Assembly: GCF_902170305.1 (NCBI RefSeq)
Contig: NZ_CABHWW010000023.1
Span: 186,001-250,000 of the forward strand
Direction: 5' to 3'
Origin: Yersinia alsatica
GTDB lineage: Bacteria; Pseudomonadota; Gammaproteobacteria; Enterobacterales; Enterobacteriaceae
Length of the DNA: 64,000 bases
This document shows positions 10,169-19,667 of the stretch, one piece after another; positions within the stretch are counted from its first letter, which is position 1; every line of letters starts with the position of its first letter. The translations under genes and the position numbers were made by a program. The notes under the pieces were generated by a model. That model saw only the letters and a list, made by a program, of their open reading frames with translations, was not told the origin of the DNA and did not search any database.

Positions 10169-11239
10169 ATGAAAAAATTAATTAACAGCGTTGAGAGTGT
10201 ATTACAGGAACAAATTCAGGGGCTAGTTGAGGCCCATCCTGAGCTGGTATTGCATCAGGAACCGCTTTTTATCACTCGGATAGATGCTCCAGTGCAAGGC
10301 AAAGTGGCATTAATGTCTGGTGGCGGCAGTGGTCACGAGCCAATGCATTGCGGCTTTATCGGAGCAGGTATGCTGGACGGTGCTTGTCCCGGCGAGATTT
10401 TTACGTCACCAACCCCAGATCAAATGTATGAATGCGGCCAAGCCATTGATGGCGGGCAAGGGGTGCTGATGCTAATTAAGAATTACACCGGTGACATTCT
10501 TAATTTTGAAACGGCCGCAGAATTACTGCATGCCGATGGCACGGCTGTTGCAACCTTAGTCATTGACGATGATGTTGCCGTCAAAGATAGCCTATATACC
10601 GCCGGGCGGCGTGGGGTGGCGAATACCGTCATTATCGAAAAATTGCTGGGTGCCGCTGCGGCTCGGGGCGATTCACTGGATGAATGCGTCGCATTGGGCC
10701 AAAAAATTAATAATCAGGGGCATTCTATCGGCATCGCGTTGGGCGCTTGTACTGTGCCTGCGGCGGGCAAACCGTCATTTGTGCTGGCGGAAAATGAGAT
10801 GGAGTTTGGCGTGGGGATTCATGGTGAACCGGGCATCGAACGCCGTCCATTTACCTCGTTGAATGACACTGTCGATGCGATGTTCCAGACTCTGATTGAG
10901 CACGGTAGCTATCAGCGCACTTTACGCCATTGGGACCGACAAGCAGGAGATTGGCGCGAAACGCGCCAAGCTAAGCAACCACTGGCAAAAGGCGATCGAG
11001 TGATTGTGCTGGTCAATAATTTGGGGGCGACGCCTCTGTCGGAGCTTTATGGTGTTTGGCACCGCCTGGCAGTCTGCTGCGCCGAGTTTGGTTTAACCAT
11101 TGAACGCAAATTAATTGGCTCCTATTGCACCTCGCTGGATATGCAAGGCATGTCTATTACGATGCTAAAAGTGGATGATGAGCTGTTGTCGCTGTGGGAT
11201 GCGCCAGTCAACACTCCGGCATTACGCTGGGGTTGCTAA
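10169..11239 (+). CDS. dhaK: Dihydroxyacetone kinase, substrate-binding subunit
   Basis: Cytoplasmic subunit that binds dihydroxyacetone covalently through a histidine; here His218 in GVGIHGEPG, at the same position as in E. coli DhaK. The substrate-site motif SGGGSGHEPMH is at residues 50-60. The length of 356 aa is typical. It receives phosphate from DhaL-ADP, with phosphoenolpyruvate as the ultimate donor through DhaM. It lies 109 bp after gldA and 184 bp before the dhaL start. Confidence 0.97.
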   Translation: MKKLINSVESVLQEQIQGLVEAHPELVLHQEPLFITRIDAPVQGKVALMSGGGSGHEPMHCGFIGAGMLDGACPGEIFTSPTPDQMYECGQAIDGGQGVLMLIKNYTGDILNFETAAELLHADGTAVATLVIDDDVAVKDSLYTAGRRGVANTVIIEKLLGAAAARGDSLDECVALGQKINNQGHSIGIALGACTVPAAGKPSFVLAENEMEFGVGIHGEPGIERRPFTSLNDTVDAMFQTLIEHGSYQRTLRHWDRQAGDWRETRQAKQPLAKGDRVIVLVNNLGATPLSELYGVWHRLAVCCAEFGLTIERKLIGSYCTSLDMQGMSITMLKVDDELLSLWDAPVNTPALRWGC

Positions 11240-11423
11240 TACGCTGAATTTTTCAAATTACAGGTGTATTGGCGGCTGTTGCTGACCCGACTCACTGATT
11301 TTTGTCAGTTTATTGCGGTAGGCTGATTTACCGTCTTCCTGTCGTTTGAAATCTATTGGGTATGAATGAATTGGCTGTAACACAATAGATTACTTATAAA
11401 AAATAATGTGCCTGGAGAAAACC

Positions 11424-12056
11424 ATGGGACTTACCAAACAACAAATTGTCAGTTGGTTACAACTCTGCGCTGAGGTTTTCAGCGAACAACGCGATTTTCT
11501 GACGCAGTTGGATACCGAAATCGGCGATGGCGACCACGGCCTGAATATGAATCGCGGTTTTAATAAAGTGGTCGAGAAATTACCTTCATTTGCGGATAAA
11601 GACATCGGCTTCATCCTGAAAAATACCGGCATGACCCTGCTTTCAAGTGTTGGGGGGGCCAGCGGTCCTTTATTCGGCACATTCTTTATTCGTGCGGCGC
11701 AGAGCACCAATGCTAAGCAGAGCCTGGATTTACCCGCAGTTTGTCAGATGTTTAAAGATGGTGTTGAGGGCGTGGTGATGCGCGGCAAAGCGGAACCGGG
11801 CGATAAAACCATGTGTGATGTGTGGTGGGCGGTTGTCGCGCAGCTTGAACAAGCTAATCAACAGGGCGTTGCGCTGGTGGATGCTTTACAGCAAACCGTC
11901 GAACGCGCCCAACAGGCACTGGCTGCGACTATCACTATGCAAGCCCGCAAAGGCCGCGCCAGTTATCTTGGCGAGCGCAGCATTGGCCATCAAGACCCAG
12001 GAGCGACATCCGCGATGTTGATGATGCAAGCTCTATGGCAGGTTGCCAGCCGCTAA
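11424..12056 (+). CDS. dhaL: Dihydroxyacetone kinase, ADP-binding subunit
   Basis: 210 aa, the same length as E. coli DhaL when the start is taken at 11424 (GGAGA 7-11 bases upstream) rather than the in-frame ATG at 11406. The magnesium/ADP-binding motif DTEIGDGDHGLNMNRG is present, with SVGGASGPLFGTFF and GDKTMCDVW further on. It holds a tightly bound ADP that is rephosphorylated by DhaM and transfers phosphate to dihydroxyacetone on DhaK. The E. coli protein also activates DhaR. Confidence 0.96.
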   Translation: MGLTKQQIVSWLQLCAEVFSEQRDFLTQLDTEIGDGDHGLNMNRGFNKVVEKLPSFADKDIGFILKNTGMTLLSSVGGASGPLFGTFFIRAAQSTNAKQSLDLPAVCQMFKDGVEGVVMRGKAEPGDKTMCDVWWAVVAQLEQANQQGVALVDALQQTVERAQQALAATITMQARKGRASYLGERSIGHQDPGATSAMLMMQALWQVASR

Positions 12057-12090
12057 TACGGCTGAACCGACAAGATTATCAGGAGGAAAG

Positions 12091-13527
12091 ATGGTCAATC
12101 TGGTGGTAGTTTCTCATAGCGCGCTGCTGGCTCAGGGTGTGGCCGAACTGGCTCAGCAGATGGCACAAGGGGGTTGCCAGTTGGCGGTAGCCGCCGGTGT
12201 AGACGACCTGGATCATCCTATCGGTACGGATGCTATTAAAGTGATGGAAGCCATTGAGTCGGTTTATTCCCCATCAGGCGTACTGGTGTTGATGGATTTA
12301 GGCAGCGCTTTGCTTAGCGCCGAAACTGCGCTGGAGTTGCTGGATCCAGAAATGGCGCAAAACGTACAACTCAGTGCCGCGCCGCTGGTCGAAGGGACTC
12401 TGGCGGCGGTGGTGGCGGCATCCTCGGGGGCGTCACTGGCTGAGGTCAGTGCTGAGGCGATGGGGGCCATGGCGGCTAAAGCAGCTCAGCTAGGGGTTAG
12501 CACTGCAACCCCAGCACCCCATGATGCTGAGGCCGCTAAAGTTGCGCCAGATGCACAGAGTGTCAGTTGGGTGGTGCGCAACCCTAACGGGCTGCATGTC
12601 CGGCCGGCGGCCAAATTGGTTGAAGTTTTGGCACCTTTTGCGGCCGATTTAATGCTGGAAAAAAATGGTCAGTGCGTCAATCCGCGCAGCTTGAATCAGT
12701 TAGCGATTCTGCAAGTACGTAAGGGCGATACTATTCGCCTGCTAGCCAGTGGCGTGCAAGCTGGTGAGGCGCTGGATGCCTTTATGCAACTGGCTCATCA
12801 GCATTTTGGCGAATCAGTCACAACCACCAGTGACAGTGGATTTACTGGCGTAATGGTGCCACGCGGAGCTATTAGTGCTCCGGTATTACAGTGGTTGCCT
12901 GCGGTCCCGGTTTTTTTACCGCAAACCATTCACACCGAGCAAATTGCAAGTCAGCAACAGCGGCTACATCAGGCTCTGGCGCAAACTATGGCTGATTTAC
13001 AGCAATTGGCACAGCAGGCAGAACAGCAAATTAGCGCTGAGGCGGCGGCTATTTTCAATGCACATGCAATGCTGATCGATGATGAAGAGCTACATCTGGC
13101 GATGGATAAACGGATAGAGCAGCAGCTGGTTGGAGCCGAATCCGCATTACAAGATGAGCTGATGGCTATGGTGGCGGATTATCAGGCACTGGATGATGAT
13201 TACTTGCGTGTCCGGGAGCTGGATATTCGCGATCTTCTTAATCGTACATTAGGCCATTTGACAGGGTTGCCTCCTGTCCCGCTGTCAGTCAGCAGTGAGA
13301 TTTTATTATTAGCTGAAGAATTATTCCCTTCACAGATGGTTGGACTGAGTCATCAGCAAGTAAAAGGCATCTGTTTAAGCAAAGGGCATATTATGTCTCA
13401 CAGTGCCATTTTGGCGAAAGAGTTGGATATTCCGATGCTAGTGGGGGCTGTTGGTTGTCTTGAGGCCAGCCGTAATGGGCAAAAAGCGCTATTAGATACC
13501 GCAATCGGTGTTGTTAAACTTCAGTAA
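12091..13527 (+). CDS. dhaM: PTS-dependent dihydroxyacetone kinase phosphotransferase subunit
   Basis: A 478-aa fusion: mannose-type EIIA (His9 in VVSHSALLAQG), an HPr domain (about 155-245, His169 in NPNGLHVRPAAKL) and a truncated Enzyme I domain (about 250-478, His437 in IMSHSAILAKELDIP). All three phosphorylatable histidines are present. Phosphate passes from phosphoenolpyruvate/EI/HPr to DhaM and then to DhaL-ADP. The start at 12091 follows an AGGAGG site and gives MVNLVVVSHS, as in E. coli. It is the last gene of the gldA-dhaKLM run. Confidence 0.97.
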   Translation: MVNLVVVSHSALLAQGVAELAQQMAQGGCQLAVAAGVDDLDHPIGTDAIKVMEAIESVYSPSGVLVLMDLGSALLSAETALELLDPEMAQNVQLSAAPLVEGTLAAVVAASSGASLAEVSAEAMGAMAAKAAQLGVSTATPAPHDAEAAKVAPDAQSVSWVVRNPNGLHVRPAAKLVEVLAPFAADLMLEKNGQCVNPRSLNQLAILQVRKGDTIRLLASGVQAGEALDAFMQLAHQHFGESVTTTSDSGFTGVMVPRGAISAPVLQWLPAVPVFLPQTIHTEQIASQQQRLHQALAQTMADLQQLAQQAEQQISAEAAAIFNAHAMLIDDEELHLAMDKRIEQQLVGAESALQDELMAMVADYQALDDDYLRVRELDIRDLLNRTLGHLTGLPPVPLSVSSEILLLAEELFPSQMVGLSHQQVKGICLSKGHIMSHSAILAKELDIPMLVGAVGCLEASRNGQKALLDTAIGVVKLQ

Positions 13528-13536
13528 AATTCATGG

Positions 13537-13566
13537 AAATAGCAGCCTAACGCAGGGCTGCTATTT
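13537..13566. terminator. Bidirectional terminator between dhaM and the biosynthetic cluster
   Basis: A perfect 11-bp stem (aaatagcagcc 13537-13547 / ggctgctattt 13556-13566) with an 8-nt loop lies where dhaM (plus) and the glycosyltransferase gene (minus) converge. It overlaps the last codons of the latter. A and T runs on the two sides fit use in both directions. Confidence 0.7.
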
Positions 13567-14902
13567 GCGGAACTAAATAACCCAATGGCGTCAAAATTTG
13601 GTTTTTCCAGTTATATTGTTCTTTGATTAATGTGGCGCTGGCTTGCCTGATCTTATCTATTTCAAATGGGGTTAACTGGCACACTTGATGTATGACCTGC
13701 GCTAAATTGGCGGCATCCCCCGGATTATGCCGGAATCCATTAATACCATGCTCAACTTGCTCACTGAAACCACCTGAGTCGGCAACAACTAATAGTGCTC
13801 CCTGCTTTCTAGCCAACCAGCGTGACTCCATAGGAATCAATCCATTCGGCTCATTCTCAGCTGAAAGAACACATACCCGCGTATTACGCCATTGAATCAG
13901 GCATGCCATCAGTTCGCTATCAAACGAATGTACGATTGAGGATGGTATGTCGAGCAGGTCAGCTAATGCCGATAATTCCGGTAAAATAGGTTCACTCATA
14001 ATGACGGGATGGATTTCGCCATTCAGATAACTGCTAGCCTTAAGTAATAAGTCATGGCGTTTATAGCGCACTCCTCTTCCGAGCGTGATGGCCAGAGGAT
14101 ATTCCAGTGGTATTCCATGAGATGACAATGTGCGACTGATCTCGTGATCACTGCGTATTCGGAACCAAGGGTCATTGATATCGATTCCCGCAGGAACCGG
14201 TATCAATGTTTGTGGGGCCGCTCCGTATTGTGCCACTAAATGGTTGGCGAGAAAGTGGCTGATATGACCAATTTTAATAGTCGAATCATTCTTAGCCCAG
14301 TGGATGGGTAATGATTCAGCCATAAGACGTTCTGGATTAGGTAAAGGCATTTCATGATTAAATGCAGTGCCATGAGAAATATAAACAATCTTTAAATTAA
14401 CCCCTTCAAGAGCGGCGTGTAAGCTAGCAATTAAAGGGGTAAACGCGAATGACGGCTCATGACAGAATACTAAGGTAATATCATAGTTATCACTGATATC
14501 GATGACCTTTGCGGCCGCTGCAGCAGAGGATATTTTCCAATTTTGTAAGTCGCCAAGAAAAGTATCACCATATGGCCATAAACATCCCGCTCCTTTACCC
14601 AGAGTCATGTTTGGCACAGTGGAAAAGGTTCCCCGCATATGATGAATTTTATGTATATAACGAGCACGGCTGATCTTATCGAAGAATTCACTGTATTTAC
14701 TGCATGCAATTTCAATAAAGTGGGGTTCTAATTGAATGTTGTTATTAGATAAAAATTTAATCACTTCGGGTAAAACCTGAATTTGGCCTCTTATATAAGA
14801 GCCCACGCCACCGACAAAAATTTGAATGCCTTCGGTGGCTAAATGAATAATACCAATTTTTAGGCTGTTCCTACGGTGGTACTTAACTTTACGTCTTGGC
14901 AT
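13547..14902 (-). CDS. Glycosyltransferase, GT4-like (last gene of cluster)
   Basis: A 451-aa GT-B fold enzyme predicted to move a sugar from a nucleotide donor. The N-terminal acceptor half carries the usual glycine-rich loop (VGGVGSYIRGQ, about 31-41). The C-terminal half carries a donor-site motif of GT4 type (ENEPNGLIPMESRWLA), followed by GGFSEQVEHGINGF. There is no signal peptide or membrane helix, so it is cytosolic. GAGG precedes the ATG. It is the final gene of a six-gene minus-strand run. Donor and acceptor are unknown. It does not resemble the O-antigen polymerisation set (no wzx/wzy nearby). Confidence 0.75.
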   Translation of the reverse strand: MPRRKVKYHRRNSLKIGIIHLATEGIQIFVGGVGSYIRGQIQVLPEVIKFLSNNNIQLEPHFIEIACSKYSEFFDKISRARYIHKIHHMRGTFSTVPNMTLGKGAGCLWPYGDTFLGDLQNWKISSAAAAAKVIDISDNYDITLVFCHEPSFAFTPLIASLHAALEGVNLKIVYISHGTAFNHEMPLPNPERLMAESLPIHWAKNDSTIKIGHISHFLANHLVAQYGAAPQTLIPVPAGIDINDPWFRIRSDHEISRTLSSHGIPLEYPLAITLGRGVRYKRHDLLLKASSYLNGEIHPVIMSEPILPELSALADLLDIPSSIVHSFDSELMACLIQWRNTRVCVLSAENEPNGLIPMESRWLARKQGALLVVADSGGFSEQVEHGINGFRHNPGDAANLAQVIHQVCQLTPFEIDKIRQASATLIKEQYNWKNQILTPLGYLVPQIAALR

Positions 14903-14958
14903 AAAAACCTCGGTATTAACCAGAAAGTAAAATGATTATTGACTCAGATTATTACCTG

Positions 14959-16656
14959 TCATTTCTTAGAGATCTTATAGTTATTGATGAATAAGTAGTC
15001 TAAACCACAATTCAAAAATAAATGAATTGCATCAGCGGGTGTTTCCACTATTGGCATTCCTTTCGTATTCAACGACGTATTCAGTAATATAGGTATGCTG
15101 GTTTTCTCAAAGAAAGCAGTAATTAATGTATGGAATCTCTTATTGAGGTGTTGTTTGACGGTTTGAACCCGAGCACTGCCATCGACATGAACAATTGAAG
15201 GAAGGTCAGCCCGGTATTGTTCTTTTACATAAGCAATAAAGAGCATGTAATCACTGTCATGAGTTAGATTGAAATAGTCATGTGCTTCTTCATGTAAAAC
15301 CGCGGGTGCAAATGGGCGAAAATCTTCCCGGAACTTAACATTAATATTAATGTGATCTTTCATCTGGGGGTTACGAGGGTCAGCAAGAATGCTTCTATTG
15401 CCTAAAGCTCGTGGCCCAAATTCAGATTCTCCCTGAAACCAGGCAATAACGTGACCTGCCGCAATAGATTCTGCTGCCATGGTTTCAATATCATCATGAT
15501 GGCTGTACTCAATCTTATCCTCATGCTTTTCAAGTTCTGTTAGTACGCTAATATCATTATAATTTTTACCAAAGAATGTGGAGCCACAATGTCGAACTCG
15601 TTCTTTTTTAAGAACTTCCAGCCAGCCATAATAACAACAGCCAATAGAAAGCCCATTGTCGCCTGCCGCAGGCTGAATATAGAGGTGCTCAAACTCGCAA
15701 CTATTAATGAGTTTCTCGTTAGCTGTTGCATTTAAGGCTACACCGCCCGCGTAAGCAAAATTCTTCATAGGATGAAGTTGGTAGTAATAGCTAAATAGAT
15801 AGAATAGGGCTTCCTCAAGCTTGGTTTGTGCCCAGCAAGCCAGATCTGCATAGTATTGGAAGTTATCGCGAAAATGTGTCGGACGGCTATTCAGTAGTGG
15901 GTCGATATTTACCCACCAGTCATTACGTAATATCACTTTACCTGAATTGAAATAGAATGGTTGCCAGTCAATAATATTAGGCCTGCCATAGGGCGCTAGC
16001 CCCATTAATTTACCGGCACAATCAAGCTCACCAAAAATATACAGCGCAATTCCTTCATAAAATTCGCCAATAGAGTTTTCTATTTCCCATGTTGCTGCGG
16101 GGTATTCTTTCCTATTTTTACGATTAACCCAGCGGGAAAAATCTTTAAATATCGGTGTCATCCGGCCATTTTGATAAACGTAATAACTGCATGTCTCCCA
16201 GTAGCGATAGCGATTATTGATGTGGATATTGTTGGTGCCATGGATGTTTTCACTCAGATCATTACAGTTATCCAAGCTGCCGCCATGCCCATCAATAACC
16301 ACCACCCCCATATCATCAAAGGGTGATGTTCCTATTGCACTATAGGCATGTGCTAAATGATGAGAGAGTGTTACCACAGGAATCATGGGTGGCAATGTTC
16401 TATTCTTTCGATACTCTAATTGCTCACTAAATAATGGGCTATGCGAGTTTTGCTCGACGACCAGAGTGAGATCATTGTACTTAATACCTGCCGCATCTAA
16501 ACAATACTGAATAGTCGTATGATCATTAAATCCATCATGCTTTATTCTTGATACTCTTTCTTTTTCTACAGCGAATATAATCTCTCCATCTTTCATTAAA
16601 CACGTTGAACCATCATGAGAGAGTGCTGTGCCAAGAATATAAATAGGTTTTTGCAT
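14959..16656 (-). CDS. O-carbamoyltransferase, NodU/CmcH/TobZ family
   Basis: 565 aa, full length for the family that makes carbamoyl-adenylate from carbamoyl phosphate and ATP and passes the carbamoyl group to a hydroxyl. Visible signatures are the N-terminal fold ILGTALSHDGSTCLM, the LSHHLAHAYSA motif (His99, His100, His103), VVVIDGHGGS, and the C-terminal half with GESEFGPRALGNRSILADPR, RPFAPAVL and LLNTSLNTKGMPIVETP. Family members decorate Nod factors, cephalosporins and aminoglycosides. Beside two glycosyltransferases, the likely target here is a sugar hydroxyl (inference). It lies 56 bp upstream of the glycosyltransferase and 30 bp downstream of the GMC gene. Confidence 0.88.
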   Translation of the reverse strand: MQKPIYILGTALSHDGSTCLMKDGEIIFAVEKERVSRIKHDGFNDHTTIQYCLDAAGIKYNDLTLVVEQNSHSPLFSEQLEYRKNRTLPPMIPVVTLSHHLAHAYSAIGTSPFDDMGVVVIDGHGGSLDNCNDLSENIHGTNNIHINNRYRYWETCSYYVYQNGRMTPIFKDFSRWVNRKNRKEYPAATWEIENSIGEFYEGIALYIFGELDCAGKLMGLAPYGRPNIIDWQPFYFNSGKVILRNDWWVNIDPLLNSRPTHFRDNFQYYADLACWAQTKLEEALFYLFSYYYQLHPMKNFAYAGGVALNATANEKLINSCEFEHLYIQPAAGDNGLSIGCCYYGWLEVLKKERVRHCGSTFFGKNYNDISVLTELEKHEDKIEYSHHDDIETMAAESIAAGHVIAWFQGESEFGPRALGNRSILADPRNPQMKDHININVKFREDFRPFAPAVLHEEAHDYFNLTHDSDYMLFIAYVKEQYRADLPSIVHVDGSARVQTVKQHLNKRFHTLITAFFEKTSIPILLNTSLNTKGMPIVETPADAIHLFLNCGLDYLFINNYKISKK

Positions 16657-16686
16657 AATTAATATCCTTATTAATTTAGACTAAAC

Positions 16687-18189
16687 TCAATTGAGTAGGT
16701 ATGCGAGTCGGCGTGACAGCGCGAGTGTTGTTAGTGATGGATTAGCCGCGCCTGGCCGTGGGAAGGTACTCGGACCAACAGCAAATAGATTACTTATATG
16801 AGTAAACTCTTGGTTTTCGTCTAATATCTCACCCAGCGGCAGAGTACTGCTTTCGTGGTTTTCAGTACCAAGAGGACTGATCCATGTGATCGGTACATTA
16901 TAATTGACTATCCTTGATGAAGATCGAAACTGATTATGTACATCTCCCATGGTGCGGGCATGTGCAGTAAATTTAGTTTCAAAGGGCAAAGGTTCAAAAA
17001 GAATGTTGGTATCATTACAAATTTCGCACCAAAATATATTTAACTCATCTTTTTCTTTTTGTATTAATGTGTCTTCGGCATTACCTAAATCGCAAGAGAT
17101 AGATAATGGCATGGTTTTATTGTCGACTTCTGTGCTGATACAGCCATGAGCCGAAGGGATTTGTTCCCCCATGGTCCATACTTCTAATTCAATACCAAAA
17201 TCTGATGTGCTAATAGTAAAAAATAAATTAAATCGCTCACCACAGAGGCTGGGGCTAAAGAAGATAGCGTCGGGTTTCGCTTCAATGAGCTCTCTAAACT
17301 TACTGGGGATTTTATCTCGTTCAAAAGTTACATTAAATCCCTGCACAATATGGTCAACCAGGCCGGTTAATTTTTTTGCTATCAAATGCCCAGTATCGTG
17401 GAGTACTTGAGTGGCTAAACGTGAGTTTTCAATAGTACCTAGGGCAAGAACGCATTTATCAGCCCACACATGATGTATCTCATTAGTGCCCATATTTTTA
17501 AGTTTGGCACCAACGCATTTGCCATTCCTGATAATAAGCGCGATAGCTTCATATCCAGAAATAATGAGAGGGGGCATCCTCATTTGATTATTCTGTTTCC
17601 AGTAAGATAAAGGGGAGTAGGCTTCCCAGCGGCCCGATGAACCAATCATTCTGGTGACTTGAGGTGTGATCTTAAATTCGAAATTAGCAAATTTAAAAGA
17701 ATAGTCAGTTTCATGGCTCTTTCCTGCCCATGCCAACATTTCAGCCTGCACCCGAGTATAAAGTGCCGGACCTCCTAACCAACTTTCGGTGAGATCACGG
17801 ACAACGTTGGTGGGCCAGTATTTAAGAATGCTTGTTTCTATTGGCAGGATCACACCATGCCAATAAAGTGAGCGGCCACCCACCCTGCGGCGCAGGCAGG
17901 TTCCTTTCGAAAAATGAGGCTCACTTAATGAACGCCATGAGCGATAGGCATATTGATCGGCACTTTCATTTTTCCAAAATTCATCGGCGCGCAGGTAATC
18001 TTCTCCTGCATTAATATGATTGAAATCGTTAGCAGGACCGGCTTCAATAACAACAATATCTTCAACGTCTCTATTATTTAAATGCTTAGCTAACTCCAAA
18101 CCTGACATTCCGCCCCCTAATATAAGAACATTAATTTTGGCGGGGATATCGGGCGCTGTTTTTTGTATACAAGAATATCTGATATTCAT
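16687..18189 (-). CDS. GMC-family FAD-dependent oxidoreductase
   Basis: A 500-aa flavoprotein: dinucleotide-binding motif GGGMSGLELAKHL at about residues 25-37, GMC signature region GGRSLYWHGVILP, and the C-terminal FAD/active-site block VGPSTFPRPGAANPSLTTLALSRRLA. GMC enzymes oxidise primary or secondary alcohols of sugars and related compounds; some act in aminoglycoside biosynthesis as 6'-dehydrogenases. No signal peptide, so cytosolic. GAGGA precedes the ATG. The neighbours suggest oxidation of a glycosylated intermediate (inference). Confidence 0.82.
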   Translation of the reverse strand: MNIRYSCIQKTAPDIPAKINVLILGGGMSGLELAKHLNNRDVEDIVVIEAGPANDFNHINAGEDYLRADEFWKNESADQYAYRSWRSLSEPHFSKGTCLRRRVGGRSLYWHGVILPIETSILKYWPTNVVRDLTESWLGGPALYTRVQAEMLAWAGKSHETDYSFKFANFEFKITPQVTRMIGSSGRWEAYSPLSYWKQNNQMRMPPLIISGYEAIALIIRNGKCVGAKLKNMGTNEIHHVWADKCVLALGTIENSRLATQVLHDTGHLIAKKLTGLVDHIVQGFNVTFERDKIPSKFRELIEAKPDAIFFSPSLCGERFNLFFTISTSDFGIELEVWTMGEQIPSAHGCISTEVDNKTMPLSISCDLGNAEDTLIQKEKDELNIFWCEICNDTNILFEPLPFETKFTAHARTMGDVHNQFRSSSRIVNYNVPITWISPLGTENHESSTLPLGEILDENQEFTHISNLFAVGPSTFPRPGAANPSLTTLALSRRLAYLLN

Positions 18190-18250
18190 TCTATATCCTC
18201 TAATGGAAAATATTTAATTTAAAAAGATATTATTTAAAATTTTAATCATA

Positions 18251-19657
18251 TCATCCGTGTTGCAGTCGATGTGTAAACTCCTCCCAGGGTTCCTGAGGAA
18301 ATTTAGATTGAACAAGTCGTTTATTGCTGGCTAATCGGATTTTTATCTCTGCTTCTCCTGATGCATGCATTCGTATCCATTCAAATAGCTGCTGGGCCGC
18401 TTCTATAGGACAATCTGGAACCACTTTTATATGGTGATATTCTGATCCATAAAACTCGGTGAAAGCGGAATACTCTGTTACTGCACACGGAACTCCTGCA
18501 ATAGCCGCCAGAGCTGGCCCTAAACCGACACTTTCCACATTTTCTACGTTTGGGGTAAATAAAACTGCACCGGATAATGTATGGCAGATAATGAGCAAGT
18601 CAATTTCATCTAAATACCATTTATTATTTTTATTCTTATATGTCTGAAGTGGGACTTCATCCAAAAATATGATGTCCTCATTAAGGCCCAGTAAGTCAAC
18701 CTGTTCTTTTAGATAATAGGCATATTCGGGATCTTCATTCACATTACCAAATATAAGTAGTTTGGGGAGGGCTAAGTTATGCTCTTTATAAATAATTAAT
18801 AACGAATTAAATACACTGATTGATATCTCGATACCTTTGACTCTAAATATCCTGACCGGAACTATAATAATAGATGAATTTGTAGAGATATTATGTTGCT
18901 TTAAAAAATTAATATGAATGTTACTAAAATTTGAAACATCTACATCAGGTAATATATTCGGGATCACATCTGCCGTCAGTTTTGTTGGATAATTCTTGCT
19001 TTCATTGGCGAGTGCCTCTGACGCGACTATCCATTTAGTGTAGATATTATCCTGTGGTATTGGTGTTAAAATATTTGGGATTTCAGGGTACAATCTTTCC
19101 GCTTGTTCATAGATAGCATAGCTACTAAAGAGGTCGTGATCCCAGAAAATGACACCACCATAGCCTTTTCCATCCCAGTATTTTCTGGCTGCATTATGGA
19201 TGGCCAAATTGACCGGCACAGCATCCGAGAGTGTCATGTTTAAACAGAACAGCCAATCAATGGCATTGTCTTCAAGCCAGTGAGTGAAATAATTTTGGTA
19301 GCACTCAGACATTGAATCGATCTCTTTTTTAATCACGTTGATTTCTATTTTACTTAAGGTGTCATATTTTGCTACTTTACTTCTGATATTAATAAATTGG
19401 GCATTGAAATTTTCACTGTATGTTGAGTATTGGTGAATTGAATTTACTTTCATCCATGTTGGATAATGTGAATCTTGGCTACCATAAGGGAAAAAATTGA
19501 CTTTATCTGGTCGCCATGAAAAGCCTAAATCTGTCGGTATCTGATCAAAGATAATATTTTTTCTCATGGCTATTTCAACCACGTTTCTGAATATGGTTAG
19601 TAGGCCACTGGTAGGGAGACCATCTCCTGATATAAGAGCCCACTTCATTTTCTTCAT
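18251..19657 (-). CDS. Glycosyltransferase, GT-B fold
   Basis: 468 aa. I chose the start at 19657 (MKKMKWALISGDG) because AGGAGA lies 7 bases upstream; an upstream in-frame ATG at 19678 has no such site and would overlap the previous gene. The second Rossmann half is clear: IIIVPVRIFRVKGIEI, LLIFGNVNEDPEY, then a donor motif (ENVESVGLGPALAAIAGVP) and AFTEFYG. It is more divergent than the 13547 gene. AT-rich codon use (many ATA, AAT, TTA) is unlike the flanking dha and scr genes. Predicted to be the second sugar-adding step. Confidence 0.7.
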   Translation of the reverse strand: MKKMKWALISGDGLPTSGLLTIFRNVVEIAMRKNIIFDQIPTDLGFSWRPDKVNFFPYGSQDSHYPTWMKVNSIHQYSTYSENFNAQFINIRSKVAKYDTLSKIEINVIKKEIDSMSECYQNYFTHWLEDNAIDWLFCLNMTLSDAVPVNLAIHNAARKYWDGKGYGGVIFWDHDLFSSYAIYEQAERLYPEIPNILTPIPQDNIYTKWIVASEALANESKNYPTKLTADVIPNILPDVDVSNFSNIHINFLKQHNISTNSSIIIVPVRIFRVKGIEISISVFNSLLIIYKEHNLALPKLLIFGNVNEDPEYAYYLKEQVDLLGLNEDIIFLDEVPLQTYKNKNNKWYLDEIDLLIICHTLSGAVLFTPNVENVESVGLGPALAAIAGVPCAVTEYSAFTEFYGSEYHHIKVVPDCPIEAAQQLFEWIRMHASGEAEIKIRLASNKRLVQSKFPQEPWEEFTHRLQHG

Positions 19658-19667
19658 TATATATCTC

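Noticed and set aside
13547-16656. O-antigen or capsule locus
   Set aside because: No flippase, polymerase, sugar-nucleotide synthesis or chain-length genes; the dioxygenase and GMC oxidase do not fit.
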